Notes under the pieces: model-generated
What the model was told of the DNA's origin: nothing
What the model saw: only the letters and a program-made list of their open reading frames with translations
Databases searched by the model: none
Shown: positions 1 through 12,400 of the stretch, piece by piece
How positions within the stretch are numbered: the stretch's first letter is position 1
Layout of the letters: each line of letters begins with the position of its first letter
Position numbers and translations under genes: made by a program
Assembly (NCBI GenBank): GCA_023525715.1
Contig: CM042012.1
Location: 53,683,004-53,747,003, forward strand
Source: Cichorium intybus
Lineage: Eukaryota > Streptophyta > Magnoliopsida > Asterales > Asteraceae
Length of the DNA: 64,000 nucleotides
Reading direction: 5' to 3'

Positions 1-2414
1 TCCTGCTTATTACCTAGTCTCCACAAGGTAATCACCAAGTCGGACCTTGTCATAAACTGTTATCGGTTTCAAGATTTCTTTTAAACTTTCAATTCTAATT
101 TTACATCTATGTCTTTATCAACCTTACACTCTTTCTATGTATCCAAAGTATCTTATACTTATACATTTAATTGCAGATGATCCAATCGGATGCTCATCCG
201 ATAACATCTCAATATGTTATCCTGTCAATTTCTCTTTTAACTCCATTCTGTGAATGTGTACTGTGACTTCCTATGGTTCTGGGGTCTTTAGTCTACTTGA
301 CTGCACCCTAAGACTATTTCGAGGTGTTATGATGTGCCGGTGAACCACAGGCGCTCCATCAGAATACCAACGAGACTTTGTAACCATGAAGTCCATTAAC
401 ATCATGTCCTGATGTTAATAATTACCACTTTGAAAATCTTTTAAATTAATACTATCACTTTCACCCTAATCATTTCCTAATGAATTCTCATTTTAGTTCA
501 ACCAATCCATCCAGTATTCCCAGCCAGGCAATGTCCTGAATCCAACTTATTATGCCCTAAGCATTAAGTTATCAGGACATGTTCATGACTTTATGATCGA
601 TCCAAAACTTGTGGAACCCGATCTAATCCTATTCCAAATCCTTTCGGAATCCAAAGATTATTTATAATCCTTTGTGTCATGATTTTCGAAAAACTATTTT
701 CCTTTCAGAGACGTTTCTCGTGCATCTTGAATCTTATCAAGATCATGCTTACAATGGCTAGGTCTATGCTGGCGATTTCATCTTTTCAATAGATGACTGT
801 GAATTACATGAGTATGTTGTACCTTCTTTATTTCTTTCATGCCAAGTCATCACACTTTGCAATGACAAGAAAAACTTTTCCTAAGTCTATGCATCTTGAA
901 TCTCATCAAGATCATCTTGGCAGAATCTGGATCTATCTCATAGACGTTTACAACCACCTGAGTATGTCGTATTTCTATTAAGGCTTTCATAGCGATCCGT
1001 CTCTTAACACCAAGTCATTACACTTCGTAATGAAAAGAGACGTTTCCTAGAACCATTATTTATCCCACATGTGGGGATAGCGGATAACGGCGACTCCCAC
1101 TGGCTTTGACACGGTTATAGACTATTCACAAAATCTAGGACTTATGGCACATTTTGAGAATCCAAACCTTTCTGACATTTTAATGGAAATCTTTCAGCCC
1201 TTTCTCAAAATCCAATCCTTTGGCATATTTTGAGAATCTGAATATCCTTTCTTGCGAGCTGCCCGTGGGACGAAACCCGGGGCCATGTACCTTTTGTAAT
1301 GGCATGCTCTATGTGTGTCCCTATTAGTGTATCGGTAAACCACACATGCTCCACTAACGACTCACACTATGCCATGCAGAATCCTCTCGGATTTCATCTT
1401 CTATTGAGAGTGCTTTACTTGGAATCAATTGCTTGACTCTGAGTATCGACTCAACTAGATGCTCAGAAGGTATGTATATGTCCATGTTGCTTTCTTTTGA
1501 TGATTCAGTTACTCCCACTGGTTTTTAGACTAGGTGTAAAATCAATCAAATTTTCACACAGACCGTGTCGCTCCCTAAGGTCCTCTTATTTGGCAGCAGC
1601 CGGGCTCACCAATGCTTCCAAGTAGTCGGATTGCAAATCTGTACCAACTGCAGTGTTTTACCACCAATCGGTATGTCACCCTGATCACAACTACTTATGA
1701 TGGTGATTAATACTACTGGTCAAGAGGAGATTATGTCAGTTGTAAAGTAGAAATCTGATTTCTGCTCTAAGCCTAGTGATGACTAAAAGGTTCTTTCATT
1801 GCTAATCCTAAACTCATTTAGGACTGTCCCAACTCCCACTGTTTCCTTAGACCATGAGTTCTTTCTAAAAGAGCTCTTTAGTTACAGTGGGATTGCTAAT
1901 GAAACGACAATGCTGATCAAGTTCAGCTGGTCATGAGGTTCAGATGAACACTACAAGACCCTGGACTTTCTATGTACAAGTGGGATAATCCCAGCTTTAC
2001 ATTTTAGGCAGTGTCTGCAAGACCTACTTAGTCTAGGATGTGGTCGGAGTATGGTTTATATGGACTGACTGGTATAGTGTTCATCTTATTGGAAACTAAT
2101 TGGCAATGTATCTCATACACCGAGGATCGAACTGTTTCGACCAATGCTCCATTATCTTCCCTAAGACACATTATAACCATTAATATTCTTGGAAGAGAAT
2201 GAACTGTGAAATCTTTTTCTCAGTTTATGTTATCGCTCAGGTTCTGTGAAACTTGTACTCCCTTTGAAGTCCTTGGACTTTTCAAGGTTTCAATTCAATT
2301 GCTTATCCCGATAAGCAATGTCATATTCATCATACCGAATGACGAATATTGCGAAGTACAAACAATGGTGTTCTATGTCTTTTACATATCTATGTAGAGT
2401 AATGACTTTGTTAA

Positions 2415-2690
2415 CTTTGTTCAAGACTTGCAATCTTCAGTTGACTCTAAGTCAACTGATTCCAAAATCCTATCCTTTGGATCTTTGGGTGATTCATTTC
2501 TTGCCACATGTGCTTTGTCAAGAACTTAATCATCATCTGACTCTAAGTCAGATGATTCCAAAGTCCTGTCCAACTGTACCTTTGGTTGATTCATTTCTTG
2601 ACACATTAAGAAATCAATTCATCAAGTGACTCTAAGTCAAATGATTCCAAGGTCCTGTCCAACTGGACCTATAGTTGAATTGATTCTTAT
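2415..2690 (-). repeat. Palindrome-bearing tandem repeats in copia copy A
   Basis: Three units of roughly 85-100 bp each carry an inverted motif of the form TTGACT-TAG-AGTCAA (read on the minus strand), followed by a shared block about a fixed-word phrase (caaagatccagttggacag). The same array is found in copies B and C at the matching place. Confidence 0.7.
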
Positions 2691-2937
2691 AACTTTTTTA
2701 TTAACAATCATAAATGACACAATTCTTGAATCCAAACACTTTGGATGCATCAATATTCAAGTTATTACTAATCATACATTCAACACATTCATATAACATT
2801 TCAAGGATAATTTTAGACAACAGGTGTTAAAAGAAAATATGACAATTTTATTAAAAATAAAATCCTTGAACAATGTAATAGACAATGTCAAAAATGTATC
2901 TAAAGACTAATAACAATATTTAATATCTATCTAAACT

Positions 2938-3789
2938 TCAAAACTGCACGAGCTGGAGATCCAATCCATATGTGCTCCTATGCACCAGAGTCCCGTGCCT
3001 TCTTGATTCCCTGCATACAAACCAAAATGCGACTGTCACATTATGTATCAAGAAATCTTGGAATAGGAGTTTTGAGGTTTTTAGATATACCTGAGCTTTC
3101 AAAAGAGTTGGAGCGTCTTCCAATCTTTCCGTGACTGTATCCGATTTAGCGGATTCCCAGTTTGAGACATGTCCAGTCGATCTTGACCATTTCTTGTTAC
3201 GTCTCTTTACTGGACTTAATCCAGAAGTAGCTGAGCCATTGGAGCTATGTCTGTCCAAGAGTGACTCGTATAAAGTCAACAGTGGACGCATTTCCATGAG
3301 GGTCTTTTTCTGGTTTTCCTTTCTATACGTCTGAATGAACAGATCGTACTCATTTGTCAGCGAAGCGAGCAGGATGTTAACACTCTCCTCCTGACTCATG
3401 GGATGACCAAGTTTATATAACTCGCCTATGTACCCTTCAATCTGAAGAACATGCGAATTGATGCTACTTCCTCCCTTTAGCTTGCACTCTGCAAGTCTTC
3501 CGAGGATTCTAGCTCGTTCCTCTTCAACTGATTTTTGGAACCTTTCCTCCACCAGTTGCATCAACTCATATGGCCCCAAGGATTCAAAATCCTTGCGGAA
3601 CTCGGGGTCAATGGTTGATAGCATGAGGTCACGAATCTCTTCGGATTCATCATAAGGACCTTTTATGATGACTTGTTCCGGTGGAACTGGGATCGGATAC
3701 TCGATGAGATGTAGCTTGCCAGCAATGCTGAGACCCAATGTCCAATTGCGAAGCCATTCTTTACAGTTGAGGCCAGTCAGCCTTTCCAT
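2938..3789 (-). CDS. Copia gag polyprotein, N-terminally truncated (copy A)
   Basis: This 283-residue ORF is the structural (capsid) protein of the copia element, of the UBN2/Retrotran_gag_2 type. It opens with MERLTGLNCKEWLRN and keeps the helical gag core (DPEFRKDFESLGPYELMQLVEERFQ). Copies B and C have about 28 further codons upstream, starting at a conserved ATG; here a deletion removed that part, and an internal deletion also removed about 7 residues (KHDLSVD in B). The last 43 residues come from reading through what looks like an 80-bp intron (3090-3011), a 12-base exon (3010-2999) and a 72-bp intron (2998-2927) when compared with copy B. No protease or zinc knuckle follows. Confidence 0.65.
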   Translation of the reverse strand: MERLTGLNCKEWLRNWTLGLSIAGKLHLIEYPIPVPPEQVIIKGPYDESEEIRDLMLSTIDPEFRKDFESLGPYELMQLVEERFQKSVEEERARILGRLAECKLKGGSSINSHVLQIEGYIGELYKLGHPMSQEESVNILLASLTNEYDLFIQTYRKENQKKTLMEMRPLLTLYESLLDRHSSNGSATSGLSPVKRRNKKWSRSTGHVSNWESAKSDTVTERLEDAPTLLKAQVYLKTSKLLFQDFLIHNVTVAFWFVCRESRRHGTLVHRSTYGLDLQLVQF

Positions 3790-5156
3790 ATTAAGCAGGT
3801 GAAATTCCTAGTAAACACTTATCATAGATTAGCTGTTCCTTTTAAATAATTACCCAATATATTATTTATTAAGGCTAGGATCCAAAATACCCCAACTATG
3901 GTGTGAAGAGGGATGCCGTAATCACAACATAATGGTCATTAAGGTAGATAAACACTTATCAATTTCATCTTATGAAATTCCTAGTTCTGATGAGATTCAT
4001 TAAACTTTTAAATGGCATGTTTAATCTCGGATGTGCCCCACTGTTTGTGACTGGGATGCCGAGGATCACAAACTGGATGTGAATAACCATGCAAATTAGC
4101 TTGGTACTCTCGGGTTAATTATCATCTCTAATTGATGTGCCGGTAAACCACACACGCTCCATCAACAATGATAATACCCGGGAAACCCATTGCAACTCTT
4201 TATGAACCCTAATTGGCGTGCCGGTTAACCACACACGCTCCACCAATGTTTCATAAAGTCCAATGTGCAATTTCATAGATTAGCATCAATTCACATTTTT
4301 CCTAAAGTAACTAGATTGGGATTTTATTAAGTGTTCTAGTACTTTGAATCATTAACTTTTAGTGATTATTAGGTGGTCCTATCAAACATGTTTGGCTAAC
4401 GACCTTCCACTGATCAGGCGAGCGGTGGGCGAGAGTGTTCACCCATTAGACCGCCATTTTATAGGCAGTCTCCTTATACCCACTTTATAGACCAGCTTCG
4501 TGAATGAGGCCTACTAATGATTTGACTAACCATTTTAATCTTATACATATAATAATAACTCCCTAATTATAATATATATAAGATGTAATTTTTTAAACCA
4601 TTTAAAAAATTGTTTCTGGTTTATCTTTTAATTTATTGCCAATTTAAACTATTAAATTTCAAATTAAATTAAACCTTAAAATCGATTTTAATTATCTTTT
4701 AATTAACCAATTAATTAAATTAATTAAATTTGATATTTTAAACATTTTAAAATATTTTAGGATTTATCTATTTAATTTTCGCCAATTTAAAGCAATTAAA
4801 TTTTAAATTAAATTAAATCCTTGAATTATCTTTTAATTACCAATTAATTAACTTAATTCAATAGTAGATAGGTTTTTATCAAATTAATCAAATTAATTAA
4901 AACCTATCCTAATCCCTTAAATTTCGATTTTTAGGATAAAGGGTTTTAAGGTTTATCTTTTAAACAATTTAAAGTTACCAAAAATAGAATACCTTCTAAC
5001 CTAATCCACAAAAAATCGCCAAATCATAGGGGAGGGGCTTGGGTTTCTAAAACAAACCCTAAATTTCGAAATTGGCCACATTAGGGTTTATAAACAATTA
5101 AACCCTAATTTTCAGGAAAGCAGTTATAGCAATTTAACAAGAAAAACAACCAAATA

Positions 5157-5168
5157 GCTCTGATACCA
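5157..5168 (-). promoter_or_regulatory. Primer binding site, copia copy A
   Basis: The minus strand reads TGGTATCAGAGC one base after the 5' LTR end. This is complementary to the 3' end of initiator tRNA-Met, the usual primer for plant copia elements. Confidence 0.85.
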
Positions 5169-5169
5169 C

Positions 5170-5946
5170 TGAAAGGTTTTCTGCAACTATGAACTAAAAA
5201 TCCTAAGTTCACATGCAACCTATATAGATCTAAGTTTTTCTTCTATTTAAACATATAACAATTCCTAAAAGGTCCAAAAAGAATTAAACTAAAAGAAAGA
5301 TCAAGAAAAACCAACCTTTAGTGAATCTTGGAAGCAAAGCAACAGAAACCTCTTGCCTCAAATGCAGTCACACCCTAGCTTGGAGTTGTTGGCCGAAAAT
5401 ACCTTCTTAGAGAGCTTCAAAATCGTGGCTTTAGGGTTAGGGTGAGCCTTCCTATTTATAGGCTCCAAATGGTGATCAGATAAACCTTAAAGATAAACCT
5501 TTTTGAATTCAAATTAAGATAAGCCTTTATCTTAATAATTCAAACCCTTTTATCCTCATTATCAAAATCGAAAATATATATGTTTCCATATATAATTTCG
5601 TTCACCACTCTCACTCACTCAACTGTCACTTACTCAACTATTGAATAATTACAGTTTTAGTCCCTGCACCTTAATTAATCAATTTAACTGCCAAATTAAT
5701 TCCAATTAATTCCAGAAAAATTTCTAATTAATTATTATAGTTTCTAATTAATATATTATCACTTAAATATATTAATAAACTATTTATTTAATTTCTATTG
5801 ATTTATTAATCACATAATAAATCAATCTTTCTCTCTACCGGACTTTCTGCCAATCCTCCAACTATGAGGGCAACCCAAATGGACTATGCTACTATTAATT
5901 AGATAAATACTAATTATTAGTCATGGCTTAGACACCTAATCCAACA
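5170..5946 (-). repeat. 5' LTR of copia copy A
   Basis: The 777-bp LTR starts TGTTGGATTAGG and ends in ...TTTCA on the minus strand. It matches the LTRs of copies B and C along its length, including a TATA box (TATAAATAGG, 5451-5460 reversed). It is the outer, right-hand end of the element. Confidence 0.88.
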
Positions 5947-5958
5947 GATATATCATCA
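5947..5958 (-). repeat. 12-bp stub of the gypsy-1 3' LTR
   Basis: The bases gatatatcatca are identical to the outer end of the gypsy-1 5' LTR at 15468-15479. Copia A is inserted directly to the left, so this is all of the 3' LTR in view. Confidence 0.75.
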
Positions 5959-5970
5959 AGTCCCCCAGTC
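5959..5970 (-). promoter_or_regulatory. Polypurine tract of gypsy-1
   Basis: On the minus strand the purine-rich GACTGGGGGACT abuts the 3' LTR start TGATGATATATC. It is the expected plus-strand priming site. The same motif borders the gypsy-2 LTR at 53593-53605. Confidence 0.75.
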
Positions 5971-6101
5971 TAATAGTCGAGATAGACGCGTGCTAGATCT
6001 GACGTTCTAGACTTTTAGGGAACGGCGGTTCGCTTTTACTGAGTGGGCCCGCAATTGTTGTTGACATGATGTGTCAGTTTTCATCATTAGCGATTTTCGA
6101 G

Positions 6102-6109
6102 TTTCCCGC
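6102..6109 (+). promoter_or_regulatory. E2F-type site upstream of the antisense ORF (gypsy-1)
   Basis: TTTCCCGC, an exact E2F/DP consensus, lies 108 bp before the ATG at 6217, in front of a pyrimidine-rich leader. The same octamer is at 53749-53756 in gypsy-2, 136 bp before that copy's ATG, although the sequence around it has diverged. Confidence 0.45.
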
Positions 6110-6216
6110 TTCTTATCTTTGTTCCTTTAATTAGGGTTTTCTTCTTGTCTTTCCTATTACGTTCTCGACTTCCTCTTTCTGTCTCTTTGCCTTTTCTCTT
6201 TCGATATACTAAAACA

Positions 6217-8528
6217 ATGGCTGCGATTGCCGAACAAGAGGTTGCCGATGAGCTTTATGGTCCTCTTGTGGAAAAGTACGGTTTCCAACCTGAAGATGGT
6301 GTTCTAATTCCTTCCGATGGTGCTATCTTCTCCTTCCCCCCGAGGGAAAAACTGGGATTTATTTAAAGACTTTTGACGCCGGTTACCGTCTCCCGACGTC
6401 GGATTTCATGGAGGAAGTACTTCGGCGAAACCACGTTGGACTGCACCAGTTGACCCCGAACTCTGTGAACAAGATTGTCGCCTTCGAGTTATTATGTCGT
6501 TCACAGGGTATAGCCCATGATTTCTATATTTTTAAGCATTATTTCAGGTTTGCAGCGGTTGGCGATAACTACGCTTTCTACCGGAGGACTTCTGTGCATA
6601 TCCTGGTGCCGGAACCTAAGTATTCCCCTAAGAACTGGCAAGATCATTGGCTATGGGTAAATGCTTCAAGGGTGGGAACTATCAATAGTTGTCGAAGCAC
6701 GGCGTCTGATCAGATCCCGAAATTATATCCTCACCAAGAAGCGGTGGTGAAGATTCTGAATAGCTTTCAGGTAGCTGCCGATGAGTTTCCGGAGCACATT
6801 TTAGCCGGAGGAGGAATGAGTACTGCTTGGAGGATGCGGGGTAAGATGCCGGAATTTTTCGTTATTCAAAAAGGTACATCTTTGTTCTTTCTTTTTGGTT
6901 CTTCTGTGTTTGTCCTGTCATCTTCCTTCCTCCCCCTCTTTTGTTTTAAGAAAAGCATTGATTCTGTATGTAGGTTCTCCTCGTAAGGTTCTTTTTGAAG
7001 ATGTTCTTTCGAAAAGCTCTAAAGAAAAATACCAATACCGTGAAGTAGATTTGGTTGACAAGGTACCTCCGTCATTTGTTTTTCGCAATCCAGACACTGT
7101 TGCTCGTATCGAAAGTATTAAGGAGGGGGAAAATCGGAGAAAAATCAATCTGGTGAAATTCCTTTAATTGATGCCAAAGTGGAGGGTTTATCTAGGGGAG
7201 ACGACAAGAAGTCTCGCGAACTGGTTGTAGATAGTAAAGAGGGCATTATTGAAGAGGCATCCAAATTATTGAGTAAGAGGAAGGTTGTTTGGGATACAGT
7301 GGAGAGATCGGAGAGTTCTACGGAGACTCGATTAGTCAGGTGTATAAGTCGCCGCAGGTTGTTGAACCAGTTGAAGGAGGATAACCTTGGGATTATTGAA
7401 ATTCCAGACGATGATGTCCCCAAGGGTTCCCAGTTGGATTCTAAGTCTGGTGTTGAGGGTAAGGGTAAGGAAAAGGTTGAAGAGGAGGTGAAGGTTTCTG
7501 AGTCTGAAGGTACACGAGACCAAGGTAAGGAGGATGTTGCCGATGATGAGGTTGGGGATGCTGATGGTGTTAATGTTGGGGTGTTGAAGGTTGATGGTGA
7601 TGATGATTTTAGCTTAAAGAAGGGTGGTGACACGTTGGGAACACATGTCTGGAAAGATTATTTATCTTTGCCTTTCGTTCCAGACTGGAAATTACTGAAT
7701 GGTTCTCGACTATCCTCGCGAGAGGCTGCTATCGACTTTTCTTTACATGCTTTTCCCCCTGCTGCCGATTCAGAAATGGAGAATTTTACACATGAGGGTT
7801 TGGTGAGTACTCTGAGGTTCGCATCTACTCAGTCAGCGTATTACTTAGCAGCTGCTGCAAAACGTATCGAGCACCTAGCCAACTCTTCCAAAACGCAGGA
7901 GTCGTTTAAATTAGAAGCCCGAAAGACTACAGCAGAAAATGTTCGTCTGCGTGGAGTGGTGGAGGAGTTGAAAGGTCAAGTGGCTAGGTTGGAGAAGGTG
8001 TCTCGAGAGTTTGACCTTAAGTATGAGCTTTTAATGTCGGAAAAAATGTCTGTCGAGGAGCAGCTTGCTGGTACTCAGGAACGGTTGGATAAAGTGAGTG
8101 AGGAGAATGAAGCGCTGATGATTCGCACAGAAAGCTTTGACGTTGAGTCATGTGAGAAAGATCGGCTGTTGGAGGAAGGGGCTGCAGCGTTAGCGAAGGC
8201 GGAGGGTGATTTGAAGTGGGTTGTTGAAGAAGGCATGGTTAGAGTGGTGGAGAAAGTCTTTATGATTCCGGAGTTGATCCATGGTGTGAACCGCATTAGG
8301 CGTGCCAGTTATGTTGCAGGTGAGGATGCTGGCCGCCGTGCTCTGCGCCAAGAGCTTAATATTGCAGGTCCAGATGCGGAGGGTAGCAACTCGTCTTCCA
8401 GCTATACTCATGAGGTGAATGATGCTATGGAAGAATTTGCGATGCTAGATTACGCTGGATTGCTTCGTTTGGGTCAATTGAATGTTGGAGAACTGAAGGA
8501 GTTGTTGCGAGTTGAAGCTGACGAGTAG
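6217..8528 (+). pseudogene. Antisense extra ORF of gypsy-1 (Transposase_28 family), frameshifted
   Basis: The ORF runs opposite to gag-pol, between pol and the 3' LTR. It starts at MAAIAEQEVADELYGPLVEKYG. Its N-terminal half matches the plant 'putative gypsy type transposon' domain (Transposase_28, PF04195), with motifs such as GLHQLTPNSVNKIVAFELLC and EPKYSPKNWQD. The C-terminal half has a long coiled coil (about LKGQVARLEKVSREF onward) and ends ELKELLRVEADE. A GT-AG intron is likely at 6873-6973; gypsy-2 has one at the same place. Compared with gypsy-2, one base is missing in the C run 6336-6341 and one in the A run 7140-7144, so the reading frame is broken twice. The molecular function of this family is not known; it is not a demonstrated transposase. 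Confidence 0.75.
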
Positions 8529-8872
8529 GGTATGTTTGTTTGATTTATGCAAGTGATGGTTGTTGTTTGAACAATATGTCGTACATTTTCCTTTCTTTTT
8601 CTGTGTGCTTGTCTTTGGGTAACGTTGCATCGCTTTACTTTTTGGTTTGTTGGTAAGCTATTTTTGCTTGTGACATGTAAGACAATTAGCTTGATATGTT
8701 TGTGCTGCATATATTTGTTGTTCGTGTTACGGTTGACCACAAGTGTCTGAATTTGACCTTTGTAGTATTTTGACTATAGTTTGTTTGTATTCCCTTCTGA
8801 CAGATGCACTGGGTTTGCTTTGTAAGTTTTGTCGTGATAATTACGGTGTTTTAGCCGTGATTTTGGTTGTAA
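8529..8872. other. Spacer after the antisense ORF
   Basis: This is a T/G-rich 3' flank of the antisense ORF within gypsy-1. It could hold that ORF's 3' UTR and poly(A) signal. I see no gene or clear motif. Confidence 0.4.
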
Positions 8873-9296
8873 CTGGTGTGGTGCTCGGCGACGATTTTCG
8901 ATGGGTGTGGTGCTCGGCCACAAACATTAGGTTTTGACTTAATGGGTGTGGTGCTCGGCCACAAATTTCGATGGGTGTGGTGCTCGGCCACAAACGTTAA
9001 GTTTTGACTTAATGGGTGTGGTGCTTGGCCACAATTTTCGATGGTTGTGGTGCTCGGCCACAAACGTTAAGTTTTGACTTAATGGGTGTGGTGCTCGGCC
9101 ACAAATTTCGATGGGTGTGGTGCTCGGCCACAAATGTTAAGTTTTGACTTAATGGGTGTGGTGCTCGGCCACAATTTTCGATGGGTGTGGTGCTCGGCCA
9201 CAAACGTTAAGTTTTGACTTAATGGGTGTGGTGCTCGGCCACAATTTTCGATGGGTGTGGTGCTCGGCCACAAACGTTAAGTTTTGACTTAATGTC
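8873..9296. repeat. 70-bp tandem repeats in the gypsy-1 3' untranslated region
   Basis: About six copies of a 70-bp unit, each made of a 29-bp and a 41-bp half that share ATGGGTGTGGTGCTCGGCC. The longer half ends in a hairpin TTAAGT-TTTG-ACTTAA. Short minus-strand ORFs here, repeated every 70 bp, are products of the repeat. Tat/Ogre-type elements are known to carry variable tandem repeats between pol and the 3' LTR. Confidence 0.9.
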
Positions 9297-9472
9297 TGTG
9301 GGTTGGGTGATCAGTCCAACCCATCTGTTATTGATTTGGGAAGTTGAGAAAACAATGCACGTTTTTTTTTTTTGAAACAAACATATATTAATGTTTGGAG
9401 TCTAGCTCCTTGCAAAGATTGGTCATACACATCCAGGAGTTTTTGGACTGCAACTATTCACATGCAATGTTT

Positions 9473-12400
9473 TTAGAAAAAGAACTTCCTTAGGTGCTGA
9501 GCGTTCCATGTTCTTGGTATTGTTTTTCCATCGATGGTCTCTAGCACATAGGACCCATTCCGGCGTGCTTCTTGTACTTTGTAAGGACCCTCCCACGTCG
9601 GTCCTAACTTGCCTCTTGGCTGGGCGTGGCTGACTTCGTTCTTTCTCAACACAAAATCTCCCACCTTAAAGGCTTTGTATTGTACCCGCTTATTGTAATA
9701 TCTTTCCGTGTTGGACTTGTATGCCGCTTGTCGCAAGTTGGCAAGTTCTCTTTTTTCATCTAGCAAGTCCAGATTGTGTCGCAAATCTTCCTCAGCTTTC
9801 TCTGGTGTGAAAGTGGAAATCCTGAGGGATGTTATCATTAGTTCTGGGGGAAGTACAGCCTCCGTGCCGTATGTCAAGCTAAACGGGGTTTCTCGCGTGC
9901 CAGCTCGGGGGGTTGTTCGGTAGGACCATAAAACGCTTGGGAGCTCTTCCACCCAATTCCCTTTAGCTTTTCCCAATCTTTTCTTGATTCCGTTGACGAT
10001 GGTTCGATTTGTTACCTTCGTCTGACCATTCGCCTGTGGATGTGCTACCGATGTAAATTGCTGGTAGATATTTCTTTCTGCACACCATCCCTTGAACGGG
10101 TTTTCTGCAAATTGTAACCCGTTGTCACTGATCAACACCCTAGGTGTTCCAAACCTTGTCAATATGTTCTTCCACATAAACTTTATGATAGTCCTTCCCG
10201 AGATGGAGGCTAATGGCTCCGCTTCTACCCATTTTGTGAAATAATCGATAGCAACGACTAGGAATTTCACTCTCCCGGGAGCTTCTGGAAATGGCCCTAC
10301 AATATCAATTCCCCATTGGTAGAATGGCCAAGGACTGCTAATGCTTGTCATGGTGGTAGGGGGTAAGTTTTGCACCGGGGCAAAAATTTGGCACTCGGTG
10401 CACGCTCGTGTCATTTCTGCCGCATCATGGTATATGTCTGGCCAGAAGACCCCCATTCGTAATATTTTACCAGTTAGGGCGCGCGCCCCTTCGTGGGCTC
10501 ATGCGAGCCCTGAGTGTGTTTCTTCCAACATTCTTCGTCCTTCTTGCTTGGTTATACATTTCAACCACGGAGTGAGATATCCTTTCTTATACAATGTCCC
10601 TTCCATTATTGTGAAATTAGGGGCTTTGATCCTTATCTTTCGTGCGTTTGCATCGTCTTCTGGTAGTGTGCCATGTCGAAGGTACTCTACGTAAGGTGTC
10701 ATCCACGTTACTTCTTCACGTGTCGTGTCACAGATTTGTTTTTCGTTTATACTTCTCGCTGGTAAAACTTCGACCAACACTTGTTTTGTCAAATGGTCAA
10801 AAGAAGTTGAGGTGAGTTTCCTCAGGGCATCTGCTCTTCTATTTTCTGACCTTGGAATCTGCTTAATGGTGAACTTGTCAAAGGATTTAGTTAGCTTTTG
10901 AACTGCATCCATATAGCCTTGCATCCTTTTTGTCTCTGGCTTCATATCGACCACTAACTTGATTCGTTACAAGCATCGAATCGCTCAATGCTGCAACTTG
11001 CTTTGCCCCGTTTTCAATTGCCAATCTTAGACCTGCTAACAAAGCTTCGTATTCCGCTTCATTATTAGATGTTTTAAAATCAAACCTTAATGCGTAGGTA
11101 ATCTCCTCTCCGTGTGGGCTTTTCAAAATTAGGCCTGCACCCGATCCCTCTTTGCTTGTTGCCCCGTCAGTATAAAGGATCCATTCATATTGTTGCTGGA
11201 CCATGGGTGTTGGTTGACTGTCTGGCATTGTCACTTGCGTTTGTTCTGGAATTTCAATGACAAAGTCCGCTAGAGCTTGGCCTTTGATTCCTGATCGCGG
11301 TCGATATTCGATATGGTGTTCGCCTAATTCTATTGCCCATTTTGCCAATCGACCAGAGTTTTCTGGCTTCAAAAATATCTGTTTTAGTGGTTGGCTGGTG
11401 AGGACCTCAATGTGGTGTGCCTAGAAATATCGTCGGAGTCGTCTGGCGGCGTATACAAGTGCCAAAACAAGTTTTTCCAGTATTGGGTAATTGACCTCTA
11501 GGCCCTGAAGTGCTCGGCTCACGAAGTACACTGGTAATTGCATGGTGTTCCTTTCCACAACTAAAACCGCTGAAATCGCCTCTTGTGCTGCTGACAAGTA
11601 TACAAACAAAGTTTCCCCAAGGGTTGGGCTAGCGAGCGTTGGCAGTTGACTAAGTGTTTGCTTGAGTTTCTGCCACGCTTCATCAGCTGCAGGTGTCCAC
11701 CGGAATCCTTCTTTGCTTACTTCTCCTTTTAACGTATTGAAGAGTGGTAGCGCTTTTTCAGCTGACTTGGCTATAAAACGGCCTAAAGCAGTTAACTTTC
11801 CGTTGAGACCTTGCATTTCTTTCACTGTAGTGGGGATTTTGGTTTCGATAGCTGCTTGGATCTTTGCCGGATTAGGGAGGACATCCTGGTTTGTTACATA
11901 GTACCCCAAGAACCGGCCTTCTTCCACTCCAAAGACACATTTTGACGGATTTAATTTCATCTTTGCCTTCTCCAGCGTCTGGAAAGTTTCTTCAATGTCA
12001 GCGGTCAATGCCAAAGTTTCTTGACTTTTAATGACCATATCATCAACGTAAACCTCTATATTACTTCCTATTTGATTGCGAAACATTCTGTCAACCAAGC
12101 GTTGGTAAGTTGCTCCTGCGTTTTTCAATCCGAACGTCATTTTCTTATAACAAAACGTTCCTCTGTCAGTGTAGAATGCGGTCTTTTCTTCATCTTCTTT
12201 CTTCATCTGAATTTGGTGGTACCCCTTATACGTATCTAGGAAACACTTCCAACGGAAGCCTTGAAGTGACTCTACTTTTTGGTCAATCTCCGGCAGTGGA
12301 TAGCAGTCTTTGGGGCACGCCTTGTTCAAGTCTGTATAGTCTATACACATGCGCCAACTGCCATCGTGTTTCTTGACCATCACCGGGTTAACTATCCAAT

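Larger units (their letters stand above)
1..5946 (-). mobile_element. Ty1/copia-type LTR retrotransposon, copy A (left end outside window)
   Basis: The element reads right to left. Its 5' LTR is 5170-5946, followed by a tRNA-Met-type primer site, a leader, a gag ORF (3789-2938) and about 2.9 kb without a long ORF. It is collinear with the complete copy B (30105-37198): window base 1 corresponds to about 35667 in B, so only the last part of the interior and the 3' LTR are missing. The next bases, 5947-5951 (gatat), would be one target duplication. It lies inside the 3' LTR of gypsy-1, 12 bp from that LTR's inner edge. No pol motif (protease, integrase, RT, RNase H) was seen. Confidence 0.85.

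Noticed and set aside
793..981. Short plus-strand ORF, with relatives at 34732-34920
   Set aside because: It lies in the non-coding interior of the copia elements; the copies share DNA but have no protein-like conservation or start context.
7145..8411. Minus-strand ORFs opposite the gypsy-1 antisense ORF
   Set aside because: They are shadows of the plus-strand coding sequence.
8851..9273. Set of minus-strand ORFs with a repeated WPSTTP pattern
   Set aside because: They recur every 70 bp because the DNA repeats; no start context or known protein.
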